In this document: in pieces, positions 1-9,831 of the stretch
Numbering within the stretch: the first letter of the stretch is position 1
Layout: every line of letters begins with the position of its first letter
Assembly: GCA_902799385.1 (NCBI GenBank)
Contig: CADCAK010000020.1
Location: 1 to 33,770, forward strand
Direction of reading: 5' to 3'
Length of the DNA stretch: 33,770 bases
DNA from: an uncultured bacterium
GTDB taxonomy: Bacteria > Verrucomicrobiota > Kiritimatiellia > RFP12 > UBA1067
Program-made: the position numbers and the translations under genes
Notes under the pieces: model-generated
Databases searched by the model: none
The model's input: only the letters and a program-made list of their open reading frames with translations
What the model was told of the DNA's origin: nothing

Positions 1-1573
1 CCGTTCGCATCGGCGGTGAACTCGACCTTGGCAGCTTTCGTGTAGTGGTGATCCGAGGTTTCGTCCACAGCCTGAAGCTGGTACGTCACCTTAGTGAGCG
101 TGTCGCCGTCCATCGTCTCCTGCCTGTCGAAGAACGTTACCTCCGTGCCGTCGGCGTCGAAGTTGTTGCCCTGCATCCGCGCGCGGATCGTATGCGTGGC
201 GAGGTCGGCGAGCGTCGCGCCCGGGAAGACGAGCGTGGGAGTCGTCTGGTTGATCGCGCCGCCGTTGTAGGGGATGGCGACCATAAGCGACTTGTTGTCG
301 GCCGACAGGCTGAACGTCGCCGCGCCGGCCGAACCCGGCACGAGGGAGACCTTGAGCAGGTCGCCGTCCGAAAACACGCCGTCGCCCGTTATGGTGACGA
401 GCGTGTGCGTACCGCTCGCGGGAACCACCTTCAGCGTATTGAGGCCGTTGCCGAGAAGCGCATCCTTCTTCGCTGCCGTATCGACCTTCACCGTCGTGCC
501 GGCCTCGATCGTAGTACCGCCCGTCCAGCCGAGGGAGCCGCCAAGCGTGAGCGTGCCGCCGCCGCAGAACTTCATCCCGCCGCCAGTGGAGGAGGAGTCC
601 TCGGAGAAGGATGCCGGGATTACCGAGGTGGTTGTCTCATTGACGTCTATCGTTCCGCCGTTGGCCTTCACATTGACGGTTACGCCAGAATCGATGACAG
701 GGTTGTAGTTCGTCTTTATCCGAAGTGTGCCGCCATTGAAGTTGACTGTCGCCGCACCAGTGCCTCCCTGCTTGTTGATACGGTAGGTGACGAGCGTTCC
801 GCCGTTGAGATTGATTGTCTTCGCATAGCTGGAATTCTCGAACCTCGTCCACGGCCCCACCGTCAGCGTGCCGCCATTCATGGTGAGGGTCGCGTCGCCG
901 TTCGTACCCATCTTGACGTCTTTGGTTATGTTCACCGTTCCGGAATCAACCGTGAGCGAACCTCTGTTGAGGTAAAACTCCAAGGGGCTGTTGATCGTCG
1001 CACCGGCGACCGTCATGTGTCCACTGTACGAACCGTTGCCGAGATACCAGTAGCTGTAGTTCGCGCCAGTCGCAAACGTTCCAGTCTCGAAACGCACGTA
1101 TGCGTCTCCCTTCCCGGTTTTGCCGCTGTAATCAGTACCAGAGGCGCCCTGTAGGAGATGCGTACCGATGTAAATGCCTTCTGGATCGGATGAGCTGGCA
1201 TCGCCGCTCGTGAGACCGTAGGAAGCTTTTGACGCCCGCAGAATGATTGGCGCAGAAGCCGTTCCGCAGTTGTTAAAGTACGTTCGCCATTGGTTCGTTT
1301 CCGCCGCGGAGAACGTGACCAGATTGGCTCTGTCGCCGCTGTTGAATTTATTGTGGAATTTGTCGCTGCGGAAGTACGCGCCGTCGTTGGTCGGCTTTCG
1401 CGCAGTGGTCGTCCAGTTGGCTGACGTCGCCCAGTCGGAGCTCGTCCCGCCCGCCCAGTAACAGTCTGCGGCCTGCGCAGTTTGCGCCACTGCGAATGCA
1501 AAGCTAGCGGCGAGGAGATAATTTAAAACTTTGCCCCCCCCCCCCTATGGATATTATCAATTATCGCCTTCAT
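1..1573 (-). CDS. Autotransporter-like surface protein, 5' part; frame broken by a poly-G tract
   Basis: Probable secreted, surface-attached beta-helix protein, running off the left edge of the window. The best start is ATG at 1571-1573, preceded by CGGAG about 8 nt upstream. It reads MKAIIDNIHR and then a glycine run encoded by a 12-G tract (1534-1545). With 12 Gs the frame closes at once (GGGAKF, stop). With 10 or 13 Gs it enters a signal peptide (KVLNYLLAASFAFAVAQTAQA, cleavage before ADCYW) and an open frame of about 500 codons. That frame is rich in repeats such as LNGGTL, FNGGTLRI and GGGTLTLGG-LGWTGGTTIEAG, the passenger-associated transport repeat signature of autotransporters. In the long frame a TAG (1545-1547) lies immediately before the G run, and no ATG, GTG or TTG precedes the signal peptide after it, so the assembled allele should be OFF. 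A homopolymer sequencing error is the main alternative. Confidence 0.8.
1534..1545 (-). repeat. Homopolymeric G(12) tract, candidate phase-variation switch
   Basis: There are twelve consecutive C on the plus strand, so G in the sense of the gene. The tract sits between the start codon and the signal peptide of the autotransporter-like gene. Tract lengths with remainder 1 modulo 3 (10, 13) join the start to the signal peptide frame; 12 does not. I saw no other homopolymer of this length in the window. Confidence 0.85.
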
Positions 1574-1680
1574 CGTCTTGCTCCGTTTGTAATCCTGGGT
1601 GCTATGTTGTTCTGGTGAGCGTCGAGTCTGCCAAAATCCCGCCTACCAATAAGCGTTCTGTTGGCACACTGCCCGCACAT
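1570..1680 (-). CDS. Possible 36-aa upstream ORF coupled to the autotransporter start
   Basis: The ORF starts at an ATG (1678-1680) only 7 nt after a TATAAT hexamer, so it would begin at or next to the transcript 5' end. It runs 36 codons (begins MCGQCANRTLIGRR, ends NGARR). Its TGA (1570-1572) overlaps the ATG (1571-1573) of the autotransporter-like gene in an ATGA arrangement, which would allow termination-reinitiation. I recognise no protein family. It may be chance reading of a 5' untranslated region; the promoter spacing and the exact stop/start overlap are the only support. Confidence 0.4.
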   Translation of the reverse strand: MCGQCANRTLIGRRDFGRLDAHQNNIAPRITNGARR

Positions 1681-1687
1681 GGAAGAT

Positions 1688-1693
1688 ATTATA
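1688..1693 (-). promoter_or_regulatory. -10 box of the autotransporter-like gene
   Basis: TATAAT on the minus strand in the context ATGG-TATAAT-ATC, with a TTGCAT about 19 nt upstream as a weak -35. Predicted transcription start is near 1680, giving a leader of about 107 nt before the start at 1573. Confidence 0.55.
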
Positions 1694-1755
1694 CCATATT
1701 TTCCCTCACTGCATGCAACTACTTTTTGCAAAAAATTTCGTCGCCCCTTTTCCAC

Positions 1756-1835
1756 GGTCCCCGGACCTTTCGCCAAACGGTCCCCGGACCTTTCCCCAAA
1801 GGTCCCCGGACCTTTCGCCCAAAGGTAGCGCTACC
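1756..1835. repeat. GC-rich 22-23 bp tandem repeat and adjoining palindrome
   Basis: Three copies of ggtccccggacctttc, starting at 1756, 1779 and 1801, are separated by variable c/a-rich linkers. Each copy contains inverted arms ggtcc/ggacc. They are followed at 1824-1835 by the perfect palindrome ggtagcgctacc. This is in the gap between the autotransporter promoter and the end of pheA. No coding signal is convincing in either direction; the open frames here are by-products of the repeat. It could act as a termination or REP-like element. Confidence 0.7.
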
Positions 1836-1997
1836 CCTGACAGCGCGGCACTCGTTGGGCAGCCAGGACGGACAGGACGGACAAGACGGACGGGACACGG
1901 CAGAGTAGCCCCGCGCGCGATCGGTCGGCGCGGCGAGCAGGTGCGTTTCGGCGAAATGCGTTTTCTGCCGCAAGGCAGTCGCCGCGGCGACCAGACA
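1836..1997. other. Intergenic stretch with a GGACGGACA-type repeat
   Basis: Holds iterated ggacggacaggacgg-type words at about 1865-1897 and a small hairpin tgcc-gcaa-ggca near 1970-1981. I see no gene. Together with 1681-1835 this is a gene-free stretch of about 317 bp between the phase-variable gene and pheA. Confidence 0.5.
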
Positions 1998-3146
1998 CTA
2001 CCTCTCGCCGTATGCGCCGAGGAAGGCAAAGTGCTCTATCTCCGGGTCGAGGGAAAGCTCGGAAAGGAGCGATAGCACCGAACCATCGGACGGCGACGCC
2101 TCGAAATCGAAGATGAACCGAAACTCGAAGTCTACGCCGGGAACAGGCCGCGACTCGAGCTTCGTCAAGTTCACGTCTATCGCGGCGAACTTCGAGATTA
2201 TCTCCGCAAGAGAGCCGGGCCGGTGCGGAAGCGAGAGCATTATCGAAATCTTGCTCGCATCCGGGAAAATCTCAAGCCCCTTCGAAATGCAGATGAACCG
2301 CGTATAGTTGCTAACTGTGTCCTGTATCTTCTCCGCCACGACCTGAAGCCCGTACAGTTCGGCGCAGAGGCGCGAGGCGATCACCGCGACGTCGCGCCTG
2401 CCGGAAGCCGCTATTTCCTTCGCCGCCACCGCCGTGTTCGCAGCGGGAACCGCCTTTATTTCGGGGTGCGCCTTGAAGAACGCCGTGCACTGCGCAAGCG
2501 CGTGAGGATGGCTCGCGACTTCGCGGACGTCCGAAAGCTTCACTCCGGGCGGTGCCAGAAGGACATGGTCTACCCTGAGCCGCACGGCGCGCACGATGTG
2601 GAAGCTGTGCTTCTGCATCAGGTCGTAGACAGCCGTGACCGAGCCCGCCGCAGAATTCTCGACAGGAAGGACGCCGTAGGCGCAAAGACCCTTCTCCACC
2701 GCCTCGAAGACCTTCTCGAACGAATTGAAGTACATGATCGTCGGCACTTTCACAAGACGCGACGCCGCCTGCTGGGCGTACGAGCCCTCGGTGCCACAGC
2801 ACGCGACAAACGCACGCGACGGGAAAGGATTTGCGTGCGCGGCAATCGAGCCCTTGATTTCGCGCACGAGCGGAGAGTCGCCCTTAAGGATGCCGCGCTG
2901 CCGCGCCTTGGAAATTGAGAAAAGCGTCGTGAAGAAAAGACGCGCCGCGTTTTCGTTTTCGGGGCCTGCGGCCTCTGAGACGCGGGTGAGAATTTCGCGT
3001 TCGCGCGCAGGGTCCGACACTGGTCCGCCGGTCTCGAGCTTCGCCATCGCGACGTCACGCGACACGGCAAGCCGCTCAAGGAAGAGCTTTACGAGCCCTT
3101 CGTCTATCCGGTCTATTTCTTTTCTGGTCTGTTCGAGGTTTTTCAT
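1998..3146 (-). CDS. pheA: Bifunctional chorismate mutase / prephenate dehydratase (P-protein)
   Basis: Converts chorismate to prephenate and then phenylpyruvate, the phenylalanine branch. The 382 residues show an AroQ-type chorismate mutase helix domain at about 1-88 (TRKEIDRIDEGLVKLFLERL, then VAMAK). A prephenate dehydratase domain follows at about 110-288, with GTEGSYAQQAA (118-128), LPVENSAAGSV and the YTRF motif (281-284, normally TRF). The ACT regulatory domain at about 298-378 has PGSL (310-313) and ESRP (331-334), the phenylalanine-binding signature, so feedback inhibition by Phe is expected. The start has AAAGG shortly upstream. It is the last gene of the trp cluster, separated from trpF by 280 nt of repeats, so it may also have its own transcription. 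Confidence 0.96.
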   Translation of the reverse strand: MKNLEQTRKEIDRIDEGLVKLFLERLAVSRDVAMAKLETGGPVSDPAREREILTRVSEAAGPENENAARLFFTTLFSISKARQRGILKGDSPLVREIKGSIAAHANPFPSRAFVACCGTEGSYAQQAASRLVKVPTIMYFNSFEKVFEAVEKGLCAYGVLPVENSAAGSVTAVYDLMQKHSFHIVRAVRLRVDHVLLAPPGVKLSDVREVASHPHALAQCTAFFKAHPEIKAVPAANTAVAAKEIAASGRRDVAVIASRLCAELYGLQVVAEKIQDTVSNYTRFICISKGLEIFPDASKISIMLSLPHRPGSLAEIISKFAAIDVNLTKLESRPVPGVDFEFRFIFDFEASPSDGSVLSLLSELSLDPEIEHFAFLGAYGER

Positions 3147-3159
3147 TCTTAACCTTTCA

Positions 3160-3346
3160 TTTTTTTGACAGGATTTACAGGATTAACAGGATTTTAGCAG
3201 GTAGAACAGGAGAGGCAGGAGATTAGGAGGTTTTGGATTTGTTTGTTTGTTTTTAGCATGGAGTACAGTAGAGGCAGGAGATTAGGAGGTTTTGGATTTG
3301 CTTGTTTGTTTTTAGCAGGTAGGACAGGAGAGGCAGGAGGTTTTGG
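3160..3346. repeat. 59-bp tandem repeat of the ACAGGA type
   Basis: Begins with gacaggatttacaggatta words (about 3169-3191). A unit opening with ttttagca then starts at 3192, 3251 and 3310, an exact 59-bp period. The second copy is nearly full length and the third is cut off at about 3346. Units contain aggcaggagattaggagg and a gtttgtttgt tail. It lies in the trpF-pheA gap and has no believable ORF. Confidence 0.85.
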
Positions 3347-3419
3347 AGGCGCCTTCGGCGCGGGGTCTGGGGTGCAACCCCAGCTTTTCTCCTGTATCTC
3401 CTGTTCTCCATGCTAAAAT
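3310..3419. repeat. Large imperfect inverted repeat between trpF and pheA
   Basis: The third repeat unit (ttttagcaggtaggacagg, from 3310) reappears as an imperfect reverse complement at about 3389-3419, ending in ctccatgctaaaa. The two arms, about 30 nt each, flank a centre with the smaller hairpins gcgccttcggcgc and ctggggt-gca-accccag. It begins 8 nt after the trpF stop and could terminate or process the trp transcript before pheA. No clear U-run follows. Confidence 0.6.
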
Positions 3420-3426
3420 CCGCGCG

Positions 3427-3981
3427 TCAATGAAGTCGTGCAAGAAACGCAGCGAGGAGAATCGCGCTCTTGACCCCTGGCGCGGTTTCAAGCGAGCTGT
3501 TCACGTCGATGACGTCCGGCTTGAGCGCAAGCGCGTCAGCGACATTTTCCACGCCGATGCGCCCTGCAATTATCGACTTGTAATTGCCCTTCCTGAACGA
3601 TGTATCGCCGTCGCCATGCGACGAATCGAAAAGAACGCCGTCGCCCTCCGCGCCGCCGGCAAGCGTCCACACCTCATAGCCCGCAGCCTTGAGCGCGGCG
3701 ACATCCCCTTCGGTTGCGCGGCGGTGCAGTTGAACGACATCGAGCCCTGCGCGGCGCATCGTCGCGGCGATTTCGGCGGGAGTCTCACGGACGAACACGC
3801 CGACGAGCCGGACGCGTCGCCTGAGCGACGCGCCGAGCGACGAGACGATCTCCGCCGCCTTCTCGGCCGTCACGAAGCGCGGCGAGGACGGCTCGAAGAT
3901 GAAGCCGAGGTAGTTGACACCAAGGCGCACCGCCTCCGCCGCGAACACGGCGTCGTTCGTTCCGCATACTTTAATTTTCAT
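3427..3981 (-). CDS. trpF: Phosphoribosylanthranilate isomerase
   Basis: Third step of tryptophan synthesis: rearranges N-(5-phosphoribosyl)anthranilate to CdRP. It is a 184-residue single TIM barrel, slightly short for the family (about 200). It opens MKIKVCGTND, giving the KxCG motif with the catalytic Cys at residue 6. LGFIFEPSSPRFV, VVQLHR and a LFDSSHGDGD stretch carrying the expected general-acid Asp follow, and IDVNSSLETAPGVK corresponds to the phosphate-binding DVSSGVE motif. It lies after trpA, an unusual place because trpF more often sits next to trpC or before trpB. No obvious Shine-Dalgarno precedes the ATG. Confidence 0.92.
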   Translation of the reverse strand: MKIKVCGTNDAVFAAEAVRLGVNYLGFIFEPSSPRFVTAEKAAEIVSSLGASLRRRVRLVGVFVRETPAEIAATMRRAGLDVVQLHRRATEGDVAALKAAGYEVWTLAGGAEGDGVLFDSSHGDGDTSFRKGNYKSIIAGRIGVENVADALALKPDVIDVNSSLETAPGVKSAILLAAFLARLH

Positions 3982-4010
3982 AGTGAACAGAGTTTGTTAT
4001 TTAACCATGT

Positions 4011-4037
4011 AGAACATGTAGAGTCTCTACATGTTCT
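4011..4037. repeat. 13-bp perfect inverted repeat after trpA
   Basis: agaacatgtagag, a single t, then ctctacatgttct form a perfect hairpin in the 71-nt trpA-trpF gap. Related words (tgtag, gttctacac) extend on both sides. There is no U-run, so it is more likely an RNA-stability or processing element than a strong terminator. Confidence 0.75.
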
Positions 4038-4052
4038 GCACGTTCTACACGG

Positions 4053-4790
4053 CTACTCTTTCGCTCCAAACCGCTTGACGAGCGCAGAGCCGATGATGTA
4101 GCCGTCAGCATGACGGCATATCTCATCGGCCTGCTCCTTCGAGGAAATGCCGAAGCCAGCGGCAATCGGAAGCTTCACCGCAGCGCGAACTTCGTCAAGC
4201 CGCGAGGAAAGCTCCTTCGGGAGTTCCGTCCTTGCGCCCGTTATGCCCTTAACGGTGATGACATAGAGGAACGTGTTTTCAAGACCTTCCGCGCTCGCCT
4301 TTACGCGCTCGATAGGCGTGTTGGGCGCAATCAGCGGAACGTACGACATCCCGCGCGGCTTCAATACCGCCAGAAGCTCGTCGCGCTCTTCAAGCGGCAG
4401 GTCCACGGCGAGCACGGCGTCGATCCCGGCGTCGGCCGCTTCGTCCGCAAACTTCTCAAGGCCGTTGGCGAAGAGAAGGTTGTAGTACGAGAAGAGAACA
4501 AGCCCCGTCTTGGGATGACGCAAACGGACGCGCTTCGCGAGCGCGATGACATCGTGGAGCGTCACTCCCTGGCGTAGCGCCTCGTATGCGGCGGCGCGTA
4601 TCACCGCGCCGTCGGCAAACGGGTCAGAGAACGGCACGCCGAGCTCAATTATGTCTGCGCCCTCGGAAATCAGCGTCTCGACGGCGGCCTCGCTCTTCTC
4701 AAGCGTTGGATAGCCAATAGTCATGTACGCGACAAATGCGCCGCGACCCTCGGACTTGGCCTTTGCAAAGCAGTCAGAAATCCTGTTCAT
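4053..4790 (-). CDS. trpA: Tryptophan synthase alpha subunit
   Basis: Cleaves indole-3-glycerol phosphate to indole and glyceraldehyde 3-phosphate, passing indole to TrpB. The 245-residue barrel (family about 250-268) has AYMTIGYPTLEKS near the N-terminus. IIELGVPFSDPFADG carries the catalytic Glu49 and Asp60 at the same numbers as the Salmonella enzyme. Later VIGS-type phosphate-binding residues occur (GYIIGSALVKRF). The gene follows trpB with a 79-nt repeat-filled gap. The end VKRFGAKE is followed at once by the inverted repeat before trpF. Confidence 0.96.
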   Translation of the reverse strand: MNRISDCFAKAKSEGRGAFVAYMTIGYPTLEKSEAAVETLISEGADIIELGVPFSDPFADGAVIRAAAYEALRQGVTLHDVIALAKRVRLRHPKTGLVLFSYYNLLFANGLEKFADEAADAGIDAVLAVDLPLEERDELLAVLKPRGMSYVPLIAPNTPIERVKASAEGLENTFLYVITVKGITGARTELPKELSSRLDEVRAAVKLPIAAGFGISSKEQADEICRHADGYIIGSALVKRFGAKE

Positions 4791-4893
4791 GGTTGGGTAG
4801 TTGGGTAGTTAGGTGGTTGGGTGGTTAGGTAGTTAGGTGGTTGGGTAGTTAGGTAGTTTCACTACTTCACTACTTAACTACTTCACTACTTAA
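4791..4893. repeat. Intercistronic GTTGGGTAGTTAGGTG / CACTACTTAACTA repeat array
   Basis: The trpB-trpA gap consists of two related families of iterated words, gttgggtagttaggtgg at about 4793-4857 and cactacttcactactta at about 4858-4893. The right end overlaps the coding end of trpB and encodes its last residues (LSSEVVK, stop). It leaves no recognisable Shine-Dalgarno for trpA. Confidence 0.85.
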
Positions 4894-6063
4894 CTCTTTC
4901 CTTTTATACTGCAAGATATTCTCGAGGTCCTTGTCGCCACGCCCCGAAAGGCACACGAGAAGGATCGTTTCCTTGGGAAGCGACGGTGCGCGCTTTATCG
5001 CCTCTGCGAGCGCGTGGCTCGACTCGAGCGCTGGGATGATGCCCTCATAGCGGCACAAGTCGTCGAACGCGGCTATCGCCTCATCGTCCGTTATCGACGA
5101 GTATTCAGCGCGGCCAGTGTCGTGGAGATGGCAGTGTTCCGGCCCGACGCCTGGGTAGTCAAGCCCAGCCGATACGGAATACGTGTCGATTACGTTGCCG
5201 TCTGCAGTCTGGAGAAGCATCGTCTTCGCGCCGTGGAGAACGCCGAGACGTCCGCCGTTGATCGACGCAGCGTGCTCGCCGGTCGCAATCCCCTTGCCAG
5301 CCGCCTCGACGCCGACGAGCTTTACGTCCGCGTCGTCCATAAACCCGGCAAAAAGCCCGATGGCATTGGACCCGCCGCCGACGCACGCAATCGCCTGGTC
5401 GGGAAGCCGACCGAACTTCTCAAGGCACTGGCGACGCGCCTCCTTGCCTATGACTGACTGGAAGTCCTTGACCATCTCAGGATACGGATATGGGCCAGCC
5501 GCCGTTCCGATCACGTAGAAAGTGTCGTCGCAGTTCGTAACCCAGTCGCGTAGAGCTTCGTTCATCGCGTCCTTCAAGGTCGCGCTGCCCTCTTCTATCG
5601 AATGGACGGTCGCGCCGAGCATCTTCATGCGCTCGACATTTGGCGCCTGGCGCTTCACGTCGATTGCACCCATGTAGACTTCGCAGGGCATCCCGAGTAA
5701 CGCGGCGACTGTCGCCGTCGCGACGCCGTGCATCCCGGCGCCGGTCTCTGCGATCAGGCGCTTCTTGCCCATGCGCTTAGCTAAGAGCGCCTGGCCGATC
5801 GTGTTGTTGACCTTGTGGGCGCCAGTATGGTTTAGGTCCTCGCGCTTCAGGACTATCGTCGCGCCGCCGAGCTTCGCCGAGAGGCGATTGCAGACGGTGA
5901 TCGGCGATTCGCGCCCGACATAGTCCTTGAGAAGAGCCGCGAATTCGCGCTGGAACTCAGGGTCTTTCTTCGCTTCGAGATAGGCCGCCGCAAGTTCGTT
6001 AAGTGGCCCCATCAGCGTTTCGGCGACGTACTGTCCGCCGTATGGTCCGTAATGTTTATTCAT
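4870..6063 (-). CDS. trpB: Tryptophan synthase beta subunit
   Basis: PLP-dependent enzyme that joins indole with serine to give tryptophan in the alpha2-beta2 complex with TrpA. The 397 residues include the Schiff-base Lys84 ([14 protein letters not shown]), Glu106 in [12 protein letters not shown] and the glycine-rich phosphate loop GGGSNAIG at 229-236. This is a TrpB1-type enzyme of normal length. It starts [21 protein letters not shown], typical of the family. The last seven residues (LSSEVVK) are encoded by the intercistronic repeat rather than conserved sequence. It follows trpC by 15 nt. Confidence 0.97.
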   Translation of the reverse strand: MNKHYGPYGGQYVAETLMGPLNELAAAYLEAKKDPEFQREFAALLKDYVGRESPITVCNRLSAKLGGATIVLKREDLNHTGAHKVNNTIGQALLAKRMGKKRLIAETGAGMHGVATATVAALLGMPCEVYMGAIDVKRQAPNVERMKMLGATVHSIEEGSATLKDAMNEALRDWVTNCDDTFYVIGTAAGPYPYPEMVKDFQSVIGKEARRQCLEKFGRLPDQAIACVGGGSNAIGLFAGFMDDADVKLVGVEAAGKGIATGEHAASINGGRLGVLHGAKTMLLQTADGNVIDTYSVSAGLDYPGVGPEHCHLHDTGRAEYSSITDDEAIAAFDDLCRYEGIIPALESSHALAEAIKRAPSLPKETILLVCLSGRGDKDLENILQYKRKELSSEVVK

Positions 6064-6112
6064 GATATGGTTGGGTGGTTAGGTGGTTGGGTGGTTAGGT
6101 GGTTGGGTGGTT
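6064..6112. repeat. GGTTGGGTGGTTAGGT repeat overlapping the trpC end
   Basis: Iterated ggttgggtggttaggt words fill the trpC-trpB junction. They extend back into trpC, where they encode the terminal [12 protein letters not shown] and supply the stop codon at 6079-6081. The family matches the one in the trpB-trpA gap. Confidence 0.85.
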
Positions 6113-6758
6113 GTGGTATTCACCAATTTGCGCAGTTCATTTAATGGGTCTTTTGACTTCATGAGAGTGGTTCCGATAAGGAACGCGTTTGCGCCTGCGG
6201 CACGGAGCCGCGCAATGTCCGCGCTCGTCTTGATGCCGCTCTCCGCGACCTTGACGATGCCGTCCGGAATCGCCCTGAGAAGCCGCTCGGATATCGAGAC
6301 GTCCACCGTAAAGTTGGAAAGGTCGCGGCAGTTGACGCCGATGATGTCCGCGCCAACTGCAACAGCCCTTTTTATCTCCTCCTCGCTGTGCGTCTCGACG
6401 AGCGCATCAAGCCCAAGACCGTGCGCCTCGGCAAGAAGCTCGGAAAGCTTCTCGTCGTCAAGGTAGCGGACGATCAGCAAGGCCGCGCTCGCGCCCGCGT
6501 CCTTCACCTCGCGAAGACGCTCCTTCTCCGAGATGAAGTCCTTCGCAAGAAGCGGAATCTTCGCGCCCGACGCGGCGACTCGCCGCAAGTCCTCGACGCT
6601 GCCCTTGAACCGCGCGGCGTCGCAGAGGACCGACATTGCGGCCGCTCCCCCTTGCTCGTATATCTTCGCCTTTGCGACCGGATCGGCCGCGACGTCGATA
6701 TCCCCAAGCGACGGCGATGCGCGCTTGAATTCGGCGATGATGTTGACGCCTTCCCTAC

Positions 6759-6780
<22 letters not shown>
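6079..6780 (-). CDS. trpC: Indole-3-glycerol phosphate synthase
   Basis: Closes the ring of CdRP to indole-3-glycerol phosphate. The 233 residues form one TIM barrel: IIAEFKRASPSLGDI with the substrate-binding Lys, LAKDFI with the catalytic Lys, VETHSEEE, IIGVNCRDLSNFTVD, VAESGI and the phosphate site FLIGTTLM. It is somewhat short at the N-terminus compared with the usual 250-260 residues. The start at 6780 overlaps the end of trpGD by 22 nt, so translation is coupled. The last dozen residues ([12 protein letters not shown]) come from a low-complexity repeat and are unlikely to be functional. Confidence 0.95.
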
Positions 6781-8314
<1,534 letters not shown>

Positions 8315-8318
<4 letters not shown>

Positions 8319-9715
8319 GCGAGCTCCTTTGCGAACTGCGCCGCCTGGAAGATTGCCTTTGACTTGTTTATCGTCTCCTGGTACTCCTTCGCAGGGTCGG
8401 AGTCCGCGACGATGCCGGCGCCGGCGCGCATCGTGAGCGTGCCGTTCTCGAGAACCATCGTGCGTATGACGATGGCGAAGTCCATGTCGCCAGTGTAGCT
8501 GAAGTACCCCGCCGCGCCACCGTAGACGCCGCGCGGCGACTTCTCGAACTCGGCGAGAAGCTCCATCGCGCGGATCTTCGGCGCACCGGTGAGAGTGCCA
8601 GCAGGGAACGCCGCCTTGAAAAGCCCCTGCGCGTCGGCCTTGTCGGGATCAAGCTCGCCGTAGACGTTCGAGACGATATGCATCACGTGCGAATAGCGCT
8701 CGATGTGCGCGAGATCGCGCACCGCGACAGTGCCCGTCTTAGCGACGCGGCCGAGGTCATTGCGAGCGAGATCGACGAGCATCATGTGCTCTGCGCGCTC
8801 CTTGGGGTCGGCGAGAAGTTCCGCCTCAAGCGCACGGTCCATCTCGGGCGTCGCGCCGCGCGGACGCGTTCCGGCAATCGGGGCGATTGAGCCAATCCCC
8901 TTCTCAAGACGCACGAGTTCCTCGGGCGACGAGCCGATAAGCGTCTTCGAACCGACGCGGAGGAAGAAGTTGTATGGCGACGGGTTCACGAGCCGCAGGG
9001 CGCGATAGAGCGCGAGCGGCGGGATGTCAGTCTTCGCGGTAAATTTCTGCGAGGGGACGATCTGGATCACCTCGCCCGCGCGAATCGCCTCCTTGCAGCG
9101 TCCGACGATGGCGCGGAACTCGTCCTCGCTCATCTCGGGCACGAACTCGGAAAGCGACGGCGCGCCTGACGACGCGACGGGCGCGTGCCCTTCTACGTAG
9201 TGCGCGATGGACTCGGCGGAAAGAAGCCTGTCGCGCAGCTCGTCTACCTCGCGCATCGTCCTCTCGTATGCGTCGGGCGTATCGTTCGCCGCGACCTTCG
9301 CGACTATCGCCGTGTCGCGCACGGAGTCGAACACGACGAACGAGTCCACGGTCATGAACGCCTCGGGCGGAGTGCCTTCCTCGTGGCGGCGGGGTACGCG
9401 CGGCTCGAAGTCAGACACGGACTCGTAGGCGAAGTACCCTACGCGACCGCCCTGGAACGACGGCAGCTCCGGCGCAGCGGCAAACGGCCTTTCGTCCGGC
9501 TTCTCTACTGGATCGAGGCCGAGGTACGAGTATCGTCCCTTGCGCTCGCCGTTGTAGACGCTTTCGAGAATGAAGAGATCCTTCGGCTCGTCCACGATGC
9601 GGGTAAGCACCGACACGGGGGTCTCGCGGTCGGCAATGTACTCTCGGAACACGGGCGTGCGCCGTCCGCCCGCAGTTCTCCTCACGAACTCTTCTTTTGT
9701 CAGCTTCTTCAGCAT
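8315..9715 (-). CDS. trpE: Anthranilate synthase component I
   Basis: Converts chorismate and ammonia (from the TrpG domain) to anthranilate and pyruvate. The 466 residues hold the N-terminal regulatory part with ILESV, corresponding to the LLES tryptophan-feedback motif, and a chorismate-binding domain. Conserved motifs are VIQIVPSQKF, IGSSPEELVRLE, PIAGTRPRG, HMMLVDLARNDLGRV and FPAGTLTGAPKIRAME. The start has a good AAGGAG 7-8 nt upstream. It is the first structural gene after the attenuator, so the whole operon should respond to charged tRNA-Trp. Confidence 0.96.
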
Positions 9716-9757
9716 TTCGCTTCTCCTTGATGAATTGAATTTCTGTTTTGAAAATAA

Positions 9758-9831
9758 GAAGGCGACCTTACTAAAAAAAGCAAGGCCGCCTTCAGGGGGG
9801 ATTGGACAAAATCCCTGTCACCACGCCTTGC
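9758..9831 (-). promoter_or_regulatory. trp operon attenuator (terminator / antiterminator pair)
   Basis: Two mutually exclusive hairpins share one strand. In the first, GCAAGGC (9825-9831) pairs with GCCTTGC (9780-9786), followed directly by seven U (9773-9779), an intrinsic terminator; its loop contains a 6-bp hairpin GGGATT/AATCCC (9798-9815). In the second, GAAGGCGGCCTT (9782-9793) pairs with AAGGTCGCCTTC (9758-9769), 12 bp with one G-U, and would sequester the GCCTTGC strand. A ribosome stalled on the Trp codons of the leader peptide would mask GCAAGGC and favour the second structure. The pairings are read from sequence; the regulatory logic is inferred from known trp attenuators. Confidence 0.82.

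Noticed and set aside
1531..1908. Plus-strand ORFs across the G tract and repeats
   Set aside because: They read through tandem repeats and the poly-C run, with no family likeness and no ribosome site.
3160..3346. CRISPR array
   Set aside because: The 59-bp tandem units are contiguous with no unique spacers of constant length, and no cas gene is near.
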